Of a DNA stretch of 64,000 nt, positions 46,190-54,801 are shown piece by piece. The translations under genes and the position numbers were made by a program. Source of the DNA: Caulobacteraceae bacterium (GTDB lineage: Bacteria; Pseudomonadota; Alphaproteobacteria; Caulobacterales; Caulobacteraceae); NCBI GenBank assembly GCA_019748055.1, contig JAIEQC010000015.1, forward strand, positions 82,158 through 146,157, read 5' to 3'. The notes below the pieces were generated by a model that saw only the letters and a program-made list of their open reading frames with translations, searched no databases and was not told where the DNA came from. Each line of letters begins with the position of its first letter. Within the stretch, counting starts at the first letter, position 1.

Positions 46190-46990
46190 GTGAGCGATCT
46201 GATCGAACGGCGGCGCGAGGGCGCGATCGAGGTCTGGACGCTCAGCCGGCCTGAACGCCTGAACGCCATGCCGGACCTGGAGGACGGAGGGGGCTTCGCC
46301 GCCGCCTGCGAGGCCGTGAACGCCGACATGTCGGTGCGCTGCGTCGTGCTTACGGGGCAGGGGCGCGCCTTCTCGGCCGGGGGCGACCTGAAGGCCATGA
46401 AGGACCGGCGCGACCTGTTCGCCGGGTCGGGCGCCGAGATCCGCGAGCGGTACCGCCGTGTGGTGCACCGGATCGTGCGGTCGCTGTACGGGCTGGAGGT
46501 TCCGCTGGTCACGGCGATCAACGGCCCGGCCATGGGGCTGGGCTGCGATGTGGCGGGACTGGGCGACGTGAAGATCGCCAGCGACCGCGCGGTGTTCGGC
46601 ATCCCGTTTCTGAAGCTGGGCATCGTGCCGGGCGACGGCGGGGCCTGGCTGATGCCGCGCCACGTCGGCTACGCCCGCGCGGCCGAGATGCTGTTCACCG
46701 GCCGGTCGATCGACGCGGAGACGGCCGAACGCTGGGGCCTGGTCAACCGCGTCGTGCCCCACGACCGCCTGATGGACGAGGCGATGGAGACGGCCGGCCA
46801 GATCGCCGCCCAGGCCCCGCATGCGCTGCGCATGGCCAAGGCCCTGCTGCGACAGGGCCGCGACGTCACCTTCGACCAGATGCTGGAAATGACCGCCGCC
46901 ATGCAGGCGCTGGCGCACCTCACCGATGATCACGCCGAGGGGGTGGGCGCGGCGCTGGATAAGCGAGCGGCGCGGTTCGAGGGGCGCTAG
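46190..46990 (+). CDS. Enoyl-CoA hydratase/isomerase family protein
   Basis: Crotonase-fold enzyme of 266 residues that acts on acyl-CoA. The oxyanion-hole segments are visible: AFSAGGDLKAM near 64 and INGPAMGLGCDVAGLGDVKIAS near 106-130, and the glutamate region FLKLGIVPGDGGAWLMPRHVGYARAAEML. Such enzymes serve in fatty-acid oxidation; the exact substrate is not determined. It starts with GTG at 46190 after GGAG, and its stop overlaps that of the convergent metallo-hydrolase as CTAG. Confidence 0.9.
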   Translation: MSDLIERRREGAIEVWTLSRPERLNAMPDLEDGGGFAAACEAVNADMSVRCVVLTGQGRAFSAGGDLKAMKDRRDLFAGSGAEIRERYRRVVHRIVRSLYGLEVPLVTAINGPAMGLGCDVAGLGDVKIASDRAVFGIPFLKLGIVPGDGGAWLMPRHVGYARAAEMLFTGRSIDAETAERWGLVNRVVPHDRLMDEAMETAGQIAAQAPHALRMAKALLRQGRDVTFDQMLEMTAAMQALAHLTDDHAEGVGAALDKRAARFEGR

Positions 46991-47850
46991 ATAGCGTTCA
47001 GCGGCGTCTTCAGGAACCGGCGGCCGGAGGGTTCGGCCGGGGGCAGGGCGCCGGCGCGGATGTTCATCTGGAGCGAGGGCAGGATCAGCTGCGGCGGCTT
47101 CAGCGTGGCGTCGCGTGCCTCACGCATGGCGACGAACTCGTCCTCGGTGCGGCCGGCGACGTGGATGTTGGCGCGCTTCTGTTCGGCCACGGTCGATTCC
47201 CAGCGGAACTCGGTCCGGCCCTCGGGCAAGTAGTCGTGGCCGGTGAAGACGCGGGTTTCGTCGGGCAGGGCCAGGATCTTCTGGATGGAGCGCCACAGGG
47301 TGCGGGCGTCGCCGCCGGGGAAGTCGCAGCGCGCGGTGCCGTAGTCGGGCATGAACAGGGTGTCGCCCACGAAGACCGCGTCGCCGATGCGATAGCTGAC
47401 GCAGGCGGGCGTGTGGCCTGGGGTGTGCATCACCCCGACCTCCAGCGACCCCAGCCTGAAGCGGTCGCCGTCCGCATACAAATAATCGAAGGCCGCGCCG
47501 TCGGGCGTGACGTCGGCGGCCTCGAACAGGTCGCCGAAGGTCTTCTGAACCTTTGTGATCCGCGCGCCGATGCCGATCGGCACGCCGGTCCGCACGCGGA
47601 TCTCGTCGGCGCCCGACAGATGGTCGGCGTGGGCGTGGGTGTCCAGCACATGGGTCAGGGTCAGGCCCTTGTCGGCCACCGCCCGGAGCACCCGGTCGAT
47701 CGAGGCCGTGCCGGTGCGCGCGGCGGGCGCGTCGAAGTCCAGCACCGGATCGATGATCGCCGCCGCGCCCGTGGCGGGGTCGGACACCAGATAGGTGATC
47801 GTGTGGGTGGCCGGGTCGAACCAGGCGTCGATGGCGGGGGATGCGGTCAT
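46987..47850 (-). CDS. blh: Metallo-beta-lactamase-fold persulfide dioxygenase-like (Blh/ETHE1)
   Basis: Protein of 287 residues. The metal motif is in HVLDTHAHADHLSGADEI (HxHxDH), with later ligands in MHTPGHTPACVS, GDTLFMPDYGTARCDFPGG and TGHDY, a layout typical of ETHE1-type persulfide dioxygenases and of Blh. It has no rhodanese domain, unlike longer Blh proteins; a separate rhodanese lies across the regulator. It probably oxidises glutathione persulfide to sulfite. Transcribed divergently from the bigR-like gene, sharing its operator region. Confidence 0.9.
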   Translation of the reverse strand: MTASPAIDAWFDPATHTITYLVSDPATGAAAIIDPVLDFDAPAARTGTASIDRVLRAVADKGLTLTHVLDTHAHADHLSGADEIRVRTGVPIGIGARITKVQKTFGDLFEAADVTPDGAAFDYLYADGDRFRLGSLEVGVMHTPGHTPACVSYRIGDAVFVGDTLFMPDYGTARCDFPGGDARTLWRSIQKILALPDETRVFTGHDYLPEGRTEFRWESTVAEQKRANIHVAGRTEDEFVAMREARDATLKPPQLILPSLQMNIRAGALPPAEPSGRRFLKTPLNAI

Positions 47851-47870
47851 GGAAACCTCCGTGTTGAGCC

Positions 47871-47913
47871 GATCATATATTAGCTCTTGCTACTTTAGCA
47901 ATACCGCATATAT
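47871..47913. promoter_or_regulatory. Candidate BigR/SqrR operator in the divergent promoter
   Basis: The 70-bp gap between blh and bigR is the most AT-rich spot nearby. It holds the perfect palindrome TTGCTA-CTT-TAGCAA (47887-47901) within outer ATATAT copies at 47875-47880 and 47908-47913. The position across both divergent promoters fits an operator for the ArsR-family repressor, which binds AT-rich palindromes in related systems. The exact match to known operators was not tested. Confidence 0.6.
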
Positions 47914-47920
47914 AGGCGGC

Positions 47921-48241
47921 ATGTTCGACGCCAAGACCCTCGACCCGTCCGTTCTGGAAGCCAGCGCCGGCCGGGCCGCCGCCCTGCTGAAGGCCCTGTC
48001 CAACCCGCATCGCCTGATGGTGCTGTGCCGGCTGGGTGAGACCGAACGCGCGGTCGGCGAACTGCAGGCCCAGGTCGGCCTGTCCCAATCCGCCCTGTCG
48101 CAGCACCTGGCCGTGCTGCGCGAGGAAGGCCTGGTCGCCACCCGGCGCGAGGGCACGTCGATCTTCTACCGCATCGCCGATCCCGCCGCGCTGAAAGTCA
48201 TCGCGGTCCTGATCGACATCTATTGTCCCAAGGAGGACTGA
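47921..48241 (+). CDS. bigR: ArsR-family persulfide-sensing repressor (BigR/SqrR-like)
   Basis: Winged-helix regulator of 106 residues. The recognition helix region is LSQSALSQHLAVLREEGLVATRREG. Cysteines C36 (LMVLCRLGE) and C102 (DIYCPKED) are 66 residues apart, exactly the spacing of C42/C108 in BigR and C41/C107 in SqrR, which form a disulfide or tetrasulfide on exposure to persulfide and release DNA. Together with blh, rhodanese and TauE neighbours the assignment is strong. It probably represses both divergent transcripts. Confidence 0.92.
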   Translation: MFDAKTLDPSVLEASAGRAAALLKALSNPHRLMVLCRLGETERAVGELQAQVGLSQSALSQHLAVLREEGLVATRREGTSIFYRIADPAALKVIAVLIDIYCPKED

Positions 48242-48243
48242 GC

Positions 48244-48756
48244 ATGCTGCATCCCCTGTCTCCGGCCGAAGTGGCTGAACGCCTGCGCCGCGGCGCTGTG
48301 CTGATCGACGTGCGCGAGCCCGACGAGGCCGCGCGCGAACGTATCCCCGGTGCGCGCCTGATGCCGCTGTCGCGGTTCGACGGCGCCCAGGTCGACGGAG
48401 CCCAGGTCATCTTCACCTGCCGCACCGGTGGGCGCACGGGGGCGAATGCCACCCGGCTGGCCGGCTGCGTGCCCGGTCAGGCCTATGTGCTGGACGGAGG
48501 GCTGGAGGCCTGGAAGTCCGCAGGCCTTCAGGTCGAGACAGACCGCAAGGCGCCGATCGAGATCATGCGCCAGGTGCAGATGACGGCCGGCGGACTGATC
48601 CTGCTGGGCGCGGCCCTGGGCACGACGGTGCATCCCGGCTTCTGGGGTTTGTCGGCCTTCGTCGGCGCCGGGCTGTTCTTCGCGGGCGCCACCGGGTTCT
48701 GCGGAATGGCGCGATTGATGGCGCTGGCTCCGTGGAACCGGCCGGCGAAGGCCTGA
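48244..48756 (+). CDS. Rhodanese fused to DUF2892-type membrane domain
   Basis: Protein of 170 residues. The rhodanese domain (about 1-100) has the active cysteine in IFTCRTGGRTGAN and the N-terminal VLIDVREPDEAARERIPGA. The C-terminal part (about 110-160) has two membrane helices (TAGGLILLGAALGTTV and GLSAFVGAGLFFAGATG) of DUF2892 type, with CGMARLM. It likely moves sulfane sulfur between a small thiol and the membrane. It follows bigR by 2 bp, with GGAGG upstream. Confidence 0.92.
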   Translation: MLHPLSPAEVAERLRRGAVLIDVREPDEAARERIPGARLMPLSRFDGAQVDGAQVIFTCRTGGRTGANATRLAGCVPGQAYVLDGGLEAWKSAGLQVETDRKAPIEIMRQVQMTAGGLILLGAALGTTVHPGFWGLSAFVGAGLFFAGATGFCGMARLMALAPWNRPAKA

Positions 48757-48760
48757 GGCC

Positions 48761-49543
48761 ATGATCACGGATCCCACCCAACTGGCGCTGGCGGCCGCCA
48801 GCGGAGGCCTGGTGTCCCTGCTGCTGACCGTGTTCGGCGGCGGCGGCTCGGTGCTGGCGGTGCCGCTGTTGCTCTACGTCGTCGGCGTGCGCGACCCGCA
48901 TGTGGCGATCGGAGCGTCGGCCGCCGGCGTGGCTCTGAACGCCCTGACAGGACTGGTCGGCCACGCCAAGGACGGGCGCGTCCGCTGGCCCTGCGCTCTG
49001 ACGTTCGCCGGCTTCGGTGTGGTCGGAGCGTTGGCGGGGTCCAGCCTGGCGCTGCGGATCGACGGGGAGAGCCTGCTGATCTTCTTCGCCGGCGCCATGG
49101 CCCTGGTCGGCGCGGCTATGCTGCGCCCGGCACGCAGCCTGGGCGATCCGGACGCGCGGCTCAGCCTGCGCGGGGTTCCGGTGCTGGCGGCGTCGGGCGT
49201 CGGCGTGGGCGCAGCCTCGGGCTTCTTCGGCATCGGCGGCGGGTTTCTGATCGTGCCGGGGTTGACGGCGGCCACGGGCATGACCCTGGCGCTGGCGCAG
49301 GCGTCCTCGCTGGTCAGCGTCGCGGCCTTCGGCACGACCACGGCGCTGAACTATGCCGTCGCCGGCCGGATCGACTGGGCGATCGTGGCGGCCATGACGG
49401 TGGGCGGCGTCGCCGGAGCTGCGGCGGGGCGGCCGCTGGCGCGACGGCTGGCGACGCGTGCGCCGCTGGCCCGACGTCTGTTCGCCGGCCTGATCCTGAT
49501 CGTGGCCGTCTACGTCGCGGCGCGCGCGACCGGCGTGGTCTAG
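48761..49543 (+). CDS. TauE/SafE-family exporter, sulfur cluster
   Basis: Inner-membrane protein of 260 residues with about eight helices and the duplicated family motif VFGGGGSVLAVPLLLYVVG (near 22) and GFFGIGGGFLIVPGLTAATG (near 150). In BigR operons a TauE-like permease is thought to export sulfite produced by the dioxygenase. The gene follows the rhodanese gene by 4 bp, so the chain bigR-rhodanese-tauE is one transcript. It converges with the ABC exporter operon, 1 bp apart. Confidence 0.9.
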   Translation: MITDPTQLALAAASGGLVSLLLTVFGGGGSVLAVPLLLYVVGVRDPHVAIGASAAGVALNALTGLVGHAKDGRVRWPCALTFAGFGVVGALAGSSLALRIDGESLLIFFAGAMALVGAAMLRPARSLGDPDARLSLRGVPVLAASGVGVGAASGFFGIGGGFLIVPGLTAATGMTLALAQASSLVSVAAFGTTTALNYAVAGRIDWAIVAAMTVGGVAGAAAGRPLARRLATRAPLARRLFAGLILIVAVYVAARATGVV

Positions 49544-49544
49544 A

Positions 49545-50552
49545 TCACCCCGCCGTCTTCATCGCCCGGTCCGGGCCCACGCCAGCGACCGTGGCGCGGG
49601 CAGCGCCGGCGGTCTCGCCGGGCTTCATGAACTTGACCAGGACGCGCTGGCCGATCAGCAGCGGCGCCTCGTCATAGGCCACGACCACCTCCACGACGCG
49701 CTCGTCGGAGCGTTGCGACGGGTCGTCCGACGCCAGCTTGCGGGCGCCGAACACCGCTGCGCGGCGGAGCACGGTGCCGACGTAGACCTTGGACGGGTCG
49801 CCCTCGGGGCTGATCTCGACCTGCTGGCCGATGGTGATGTTGGGGATGTCGCTCTCGACGATCTCGGCGCGGACGATGCGCGGCGCGTCGGGCTCCAGAT
49901 CGAACATGGTCGAGACGTTCAGGGTCGAGGCGCCGGCGCCGGGGTTGGCGTAGCGGCGCACGATGCGGCCGCTCATCGGCGCACGGATGACCGTCAGTTC
50001 CAGATTGTAGGCGGCCTCGGCCAGGCGGGCGCGGGCAGTCTGGACCACGGCCTGCTGGCTCTGCAGGCGGGCCTCGGCGGCGGCGACGGCGTCGCGCGCC
50101 TGGTCGATGCGCTGGGCGGCGACGAAGTTGGAATCGACCAGGGCCGACAGGCGCTCCAGCTCGCGGCGCGAGGACGAGATGTCGACGCGGATCTGGGCCA
50201 GCTGGGCCTCGGCCTGGGCCACTTCGGCCTGGGCGCGCTGATATGCCAGGCGGGCCTCGTCGTCCTCCTGGCGGGCCAGGATCTGGCCGGCGACGACGCG
50301 GTCGCCCTCCTGCACGTAAACCTCGCGGACCACGCCGCCGCGACGCGCCGCCACCTGGATGATGCCGCCCTCGACGTCCGCCTTGCCGTTGGCCACGGCG
50401 GCGTAGGGGCTGGCGGGAGCATCGGCCGCGGCCTTCTCGTCGGCGGCCTTCTTCGCGGCCCCCTGCGACTGCATGAAGAAGAAGCCGGCGATCAGGATCA
50501 GGACCAGCGGGATGCCGATCCAGACTCGCTTCTTTTTCAGGAAACCGGGCAT
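49545..50552 (-). CDS. HlyD-family periplasmic adaptor (DevB-like)
   Basis: Membrane-fusion protein of 335 residues with an N-terminal anchor (about 10-28), a biotinyl-lipoyl-like domain split around a long coiled-coil hairpin (about 105-195; RAQAEVAQAEAQLAQIRVDISSSRRELERL and QARDAVAAAEARLQSQQ), then beta domains with TVIRAPMSGRIVRRYANPGAG. It joins an inner-membrane ABC transporter to an outer-membrane channel. Last gene of a three-gene operon after permease and ATPase, an order similar to the DevBCA exporters; no TolC gene is present here. Confidence 0.92.
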   Translation of the reverse strand: MPGFLKKKRVWIGIPLVLILIAGFFFMQSQGAAKKAADEKAAADAPASPYAAVANGKADVEGGIIQVAARRGGVVREVYVQEGDRVVAGQILARQEDDEARLAYQRAQAEVAQAEAQLAQIRVDISSSRRELERLSALVDSNFVAAQRIDQARDAVAAAEARLQSQQAVVQTARARLAEAAYNLELTVIRAPMSGRIVRRYANPGAGASTLNVSTMFDLEPDAPRIVRAEIVESDIPNITIGQQVEISPEGDPSKVYVGTVLRRAAVFGARKLASDDPSQRSDERVVEVVVAYDEAPLLIGQRVLVKFMKPGETAGAARATVAGVGPDRAMKTAG

Positions 50553-50569
50553 GGGCGTGGTCTTTCAGG

Positions 50570-51325
50570 TCAGTGGTGCGACGCCAGGACGGCGTTCGGG
50601 TCGGGGACGTGACGGCGGTCTTCGATGATGACGCCGTCCTCGATCTTGATGATGCGGTCTGCCCACGCCTCCAGGCGCGGGTCGTGGGTCACGCAGATGA
50701 CGGCGGCGCCGTGCTCGCTGGCGGCACGCCGCAGCAGCTTGATGACGATCTGGCCGTTCTCGCCGTCCAGCGCCGAGGTCGGCTCGTCGGCGAACAGGAT
50801 CTTGGGGTCCTTGGCCAGGGCCCGGGCGATGGCGACGCGTTGCTTTTCGCCGCCGGACAGCGAGGCGGGGCGCTGATGCAGGCGCGGGCCGAGGCCCACC
50901 TCCTCCAGCGCGGCCTTGGCCCGCTTCTTGGCATCGGCTTCGGACAGGCCCTGGAACTTCAGCACCACCTCGACCTGCTGCAGGGCGGTCAGCGCCGGGA
51001 ACAGGTTGAAGCCCTGGAAGATGAAGCCGCAGTGATCCAGGCGGAACTTGTCGATACGGCCTGAAGACAGCTGCCACAGGTCGTCGACGTCCAGCGCGTC
51101 CACCCTGCCCTCCTCCGGCCGCAGCAGGCCGGACAGGGCGGCGATCAGGGTCGACTTGCCCGAGCCCGACGGGCCCATGACCATGGTCAGGTCGCCGTGA
51201 CGGGCGTCGAAGTCCACGCCCTTCAGCACCTCGATGAAGGTGCGGCCGGTCTTGAACCGCTTGCGCAGCCCCTTGGCCTCGATGGCGAAGTCGCCGTGCT
51301 TTCCGTGGACCTTGGTCGTCATCAT
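50570..51325 (-). CDS. ABC transporter ATPase (LolD/MacB/DevA-like)
   Basis: Nucleotide-binding subunit of 251 residues with Walker A GPSGSGKST, Q-loop in FIFQGFNLFP, the signature LSGGEKQRVAIARAL, Walker B ILFADEPTSALD and the H-loop in CVTHDP. It belongs to the MacB/LolD group that energises FtsX-type permeases. Its start codon overlaps the stop of the upstream permease as ATGA. An internal ATG three bases later is an alternative start. Confidence 0.95.
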   Translation of the reverse strand: MMTTKVHGKHGDFAIEAKGLRKRFKTGRTFIEVLKGVDFDARHGDLTMVMGPSGSGKSTLIAALSGLLRPEEGRVDALDVDDLWQLSSGRIDKFRLDHCGFIFQGFNLFPALTALQQVEVVLKFQGLSEADAKKRAKAALEEVGLGPRLHQRPASLSGGEKQRVAIARALAKDPKILFADEPTSALDGENGQIVIKLLRRAASEHGAAVICVTHDPRLEAWADRIIKIEDGVIIEDRRHVPDPNAVLASHH

Positions 51326-52497
51326 CGCAGCAGGTCCGCCGGTTGGCTGTTCTTGAGCACGCCCAGCGACAGGAAGCCGGACATCATGGCGATCAGGATC
51401 AGCCCGCCGCCGACCACGATCAGCATGCCGGGCGTGATGGCGATGATCACGGCGTTCGCCATGGCCAGCAGCGACACCAGCCAGGTCAGGCCGGCCGCCG
51501 CCAACACGCCGACGATGCCGACCCAGAAGCTCAGCTCCATGATGATCCGCCTCAGCGATCCCATGCCCACGCCCAGGGCGCGAAGGGAGGCGAACTCCTT
51601 GATGTTGGCCATGATCGCCCCGCGCAGGGTCTGCCAGGTGATGGCGATGCCGATGATGGTGCCCAGTACCACGCAGCCGCCGATGATGACGACCAGAATG
51701 CCTTCCTCGAACATCGACGCCTCATTGGCCTGGGCCAGGTCGCTGCGTGTCCAGGCGCGGTACTGACCGCCGCCCATGTCGTTCAGCTGGGCCGCCACGA
51801 TCTGGGCGCGAGAGGGGTCGCGGAGCTTCACCATCAGCGGTCCGACGCGCAGGCTGGAATCGCTGGGCCCGCCGATCATCCGCAGGGTGTCGCGCGACAT
51901 CACCACGGTCGCGACCATCATGTTGGGATAGCCGCGCGTGACGCCCGCCACCGTGACGGTGTTGCCGTTCAGAAGCGCCTTGTCGCCCAGCTTCACGCCC
52001 AGGCGGCTGAGCGCCGTCTCGTCCACCGCGACGGTGTAGGGCTGGCGCAGGGCGTTAACCAGGTCCTCGGAATAGTCGGTCGGGATCGTCACCGCGCCGG
52101 GCGCCGTGTCGATCACGCTGATCTGCACCTGCTCCTGCCGGGGCGCGCCACGCTTGGCGCGCTCGGCGGCCGACTCGGTCGGATCGTATTCCTTGATGCT
52201 CTGGAACTGACCGCCCCAGCCGGACAGGGCGCGGACCTGAACCACCTCCGGGTGGCGATAGACCAGGGGAATGAAGCGGCGAGGCACGCCCGACGGGCCG
52301 TTGCCCAAGGCCTTGGCGCCGGGGGCCAGCACCATGACGTCGGCGCCCGCGCGGTCGATCTGGGCCGTGAAGCCTCGTCCGATGCCGATGAACAGCCCCG
52401 TCATCGCCATGACCAGCAGGCCGGACAGCGCCAGCGCCATCACGGCTGCCATGTATCGGCGCCACTCATAGAGCAGCGTTGCGAGCGCGAGCGACAT
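51322..52497 (-). CDS. ABC transporter permease, FtsX/DevC type
   Basis: Permease of 391 residues. One N-terminal helix (about 14-36) is followed by a large periplasmic domain (about 40-265) and three C-terminal helices (about 275-300, 320-345 and 350-380), the FtsX layout. Family phrase VIIGGCVVLGTIIGIAITWQTLRGAIMANIKEFASLRALGVG is visible in parts. With the ATPase and HlyD adaptor it forms a tripartite mechanotransmission-type exporter; cargo (lipid, glycolipid or peptide) is unknown. Confidence 0.92.
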   Translation of the reverse strand: MSLALATLLYEWRRYMAAVMALALSGLLVMAMTGLFIGIGRGFTAQIDRAGADVMVLAPGAKALGNGPSGVPRRFIPLVYRHPEVVQVRALSGWGGQFQSIKEYDPTESAAERAKRGAPRQEQVQISVIDTAPGAVTIPTDYSEDLVNALRQPYTVAVDETALSRLGVKLGDKALLNGNTVTVAGVTRGYPNMMVATVVMSRDTLRMIGGPSDSSLRVGPLMVKLRDPSRAQIVAAQLNDMGGGQYRAWTRSDLAQANEASMFEEGILVVIIGGCVVLGTIIGIAITWQTLRGAIMANIKEFASLRALGVGMGSLRRIIMELSFWVGIVGVLAAAGLTWLVSLLAMANAVIIAITPGMLIVVGGGLILIAMMSGFLSLGVLKNSQPADLLR

Positions 52498-52654
52498 ACG
52501 ACGCGAGTTCCCCTGACAGGGTTCCGGTATACGCCGCCGAGGGTCGGGGGGGCCAAGTTAAATCGGGGTAAGGAGCCCCTTGCCCGCGCCCTTCGACCGG
52601 AGGATTGTCCCGCATTCGTCGCGGACGGTCCGCGGCGCCCGGAGCCTTTCACGC

Positions 52655-54727
52655 ATGAAATTCCGATCCCTGCGCCTGTCGATGGCGCTCTCGGCGGTGA
52701 TCGCCGCCACCCCCATGGTCGCCGTGCCGAGCGTCTCGGTCGCGCGCGACGAGGGCATGTGGACCTTCGACAACTTCCCGCTGCGGACGGTGAACGAGAA
52801 GTACGATCTGAACCTGGACCAGGCGTGGCTGGACCGCGTGCGGCTGGCCGCGGTGCGGATCCAGGGCTGCTCGGCCAGCTTCGTCTCGCCCGAGGGCCTG
52901 ATCCTGACCAACCACCACTGCGTGGTCGGCTGCCTGCAGGAGCTGTCGTCGCCCGAGACCGACTACGTCAAGAACGGCTTCGTCGTCGGCTCGCGCGAGG
53001 ACGAGAAGAAGTGCCCCGGCCAGACGGCCGAGGTGCTGACCGAGATCGTCGACGTCACCGACCGCATGCTGATGGCCGGCATGGGCATGGAAGGCCAGGC
53101 CTTCGCCCAGGCGCGTCAGGCCGAGGTCGCCCGCATCGCCCAGGAGAACTGCGCCGGCGATCCGAAGTTCAACTGCCAGGTCGTGGACTTCTATCGCGGC
53201 GGCCGCTTCGCCCTCTACAAGTACCGCCGCTATGAGGACGTGCGCATCGCCTTCGCGCCGGAGTTCCAGGCGGCCTTCTTCGGCGGCGACCCGGACAACT
53301 TCAACTTCCCCCGCTATGCGCTCGACGCCTCGTTCCTGCGCGCCTACGAGGACGGCAAGCCGGTCGCCACGCCCAATCACCTGAAGTGGAACGCCAACGC
53401 TCCGGCGGAGGGCGACCCCACTTTCGTGGTCGGCAACCCGGGATCCACCTCGCGCCTGCTGACCATGAGCCAGCTGGAGCGCCTGCGCGACCAGCAGCTG
53501 CCGGTGACCCTGATCCAGGCGTCGGAACTGCGCGGCCGGTTCCTGACCTACGCCGCCTCGGGCGACGAGGCCAAGCGCGTCTCGGTCGATCCGATCTTCG
53601 GCCTGGAGAACAGCTTCAAGGCCCAGTACGGCCAGCATCAGGCGCTGCTCGATCCCTCCTTCATGAACACCAAGCGTCAGGAGGAGGCGCGCCTGCGCGC
53701 CGCGGTCGAGGCCGATCCGGCCCTGAAGCAGCGCATCGGCGATCCGTGGACCGAGCTTGAGGCCATCCAGGGCGTCGCGCGCGACCTTTACCTGCCGTGG
53801 CGCCAGCTGGCCGCCTCGGCTGGCGGCGGCTCGCAGCTGTTCGCCTATGCCCGCGCCGTGGGCCGCGCTTCGGCCCAGAACGCCGCCGGTCAGCTGACCG
53901 CCGAGCGCAAGACGCAGCTGGAAGGCGCGCTCGGAGCCGAGACGCCGATCTACATGGAGATGGAGGAGATCCGGCTGGGCTACTGGCTGTCCAAGACCCG
54001 CGAATACCTGACCGTCGACCATCCGCAGGTGAAGGCCCTGCTGGGCAAGGAGAGCCCGGAGGGTCTGGCCGATCGCCTGGTGGCCGGCACAAAGCTGGCC
54101 GATCCGGCCTTCCGCGTCGCCGCCCTGTCGATGACGCCGGAAGAACTGGCCGCCGCGGACCCGCTGGTCGCCTGGGTCATGGCCAACGACGCCGCCGCCC
54201 AGGCCGTGGCCAACGAGTGGAACCAGAAGGTCACCATCCCGACCGCCCAAGCCGCCGAGCGCGTGGCCCAGGCCCGCTTCGCCGTCTATGGCTCCAACAT
54301 CTATCCCGACGCGACCTTCACCCTGCGCATCAGCTACGGCGAGGTGAAGGGCTGGACCTATCGCGGGGTCGAGGTGCCGGCCTTCACCCGCATCGGCGGC
54401 CTGTACGAGCGTCACACGGGAGCCGAGCCCTTCAACGCCGCCGCCGGCTTCCTGGCGGCCGAGGGCCGGATCAACAAGGACCTGGTGTTCGACTTCTCGT
54501 CCACCAACGACATCATCGGCGGCAACTCCGGCTCGCCCGTGATCAACGCCCGCGGCGAGGTGATCGGCGCGGCCTTCGACGGCAACATCCACTCGCTGGG
54601 CGGCGCCTTCGGTTACGACGGCGCCCTTAACCGGACGGTGTCGGTGTCGACGGCTGCGATCACGGAGTCGCTGCGGGTCGTCTATCCCCAGCCGCGCCTG
54701 CTGCGCGAACTGGGCGTGCGCGGCTGA
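52655..54727 (+). CDS. S46-family dipeptidyl-peptidase (DPP7/DPP11-like)
   Basis: Secreted serine peptidase of 690 residues that removes dipeptides from peptide N termini. Signal peptide about 1-31. The trypsin-like halves carry the catalytic histidine in TNHHCVVGC and the serine in GGNSGSPVIN. After it comes AAFDGNIHS; in the characterised enzymes a glycine in FDGN goes with DPP7-type (hydrophobic) specificity and an arginine with DPP11 (acidic), so DPP7-like use is inferred. Start at 52655 places the signal peptide first. A terminator follows. Confidence 0.92.
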   Translation: MKFRSLRLSMALSAVIAATPMVAVPSVSVARDEGMWTFDNFPLRTVNEKYDLNLDQAWLDRVRLAAVRIQGCSASFVSPEGLILTNHHCVVGCLQELSSPETDYVKNGFVVGSREDEKKCPGQTAEVLTEIVDVTDRMLMAGMGMEGQAFAQARQAEVARIAQENCAGDPKFNCQVVDFYRGGRFALYKYRRYEDVRIAFAPEFQAAFFGGDPDNFNFPRYALDASFLRAYEDGKPVATPNHLKWNANAPAEGDPTFVVGNPGSTSRLLTMSQLERLRDQQLPVTLIQASELRGRFLTYAASGDEAKRVSVDPIFGLENSFKAQYGQHQALLDPSFMNTKRQEEARLRAAVEADPALKQRIGDPWTELEAIQGVARDLYLPWRQLAASAGGGSQLFAYARAVGRASAQNAAGQLTAERKTQLEGALGAETPIYMEMEEIRLGYWLSKTREYLTVDHPQVKALLGKESPEGLADRLVAGTKLADPAFRVAALSMTPEELAAADPLVAWVMANDAAAQAVANEWNQKVTIPTAQAAERVAQARFAVYGSNIYPDATFTLRISYGEVKGWTYRGVEVPAFTRIGGLYERHTGAEPFNAAAGFLAAEGRINKDLVFDFSSTNDIIGGNSGSPVINARGEVIGAAFDGNIHSLGGAFGYDGALNRTVSVSTAAITESLRVVYPQPRLLRELGVRG

Positions 54728-54749
54728 CGCTTTGCAGGCCGGAATGACG

Positions 54750-54785
54750 AAGGCCCCCTCCGTCGCCGGATGGGGCCTTTTTCAT
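54750..54785. terminator. Bidirectional terminator
   Basis: AAGGCCCC (54750-54757) / GGGGCCTT (54772-54779) followed by TTTTTC on the plus strand. It lies between the convergent S46 peptidase and TonB receptor genes and can serve both. Confidence 0.82.
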
Positions 54786-54801
54786 GTCCGGTGACCGCGG
54801 C

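Noticed and set aside
52649..54592. 647-codon minus-strand frame antisense to the S46 peptidase
   Set aside because: Shadow frame; the plus strand has catalytic motifs and a signal peptide.
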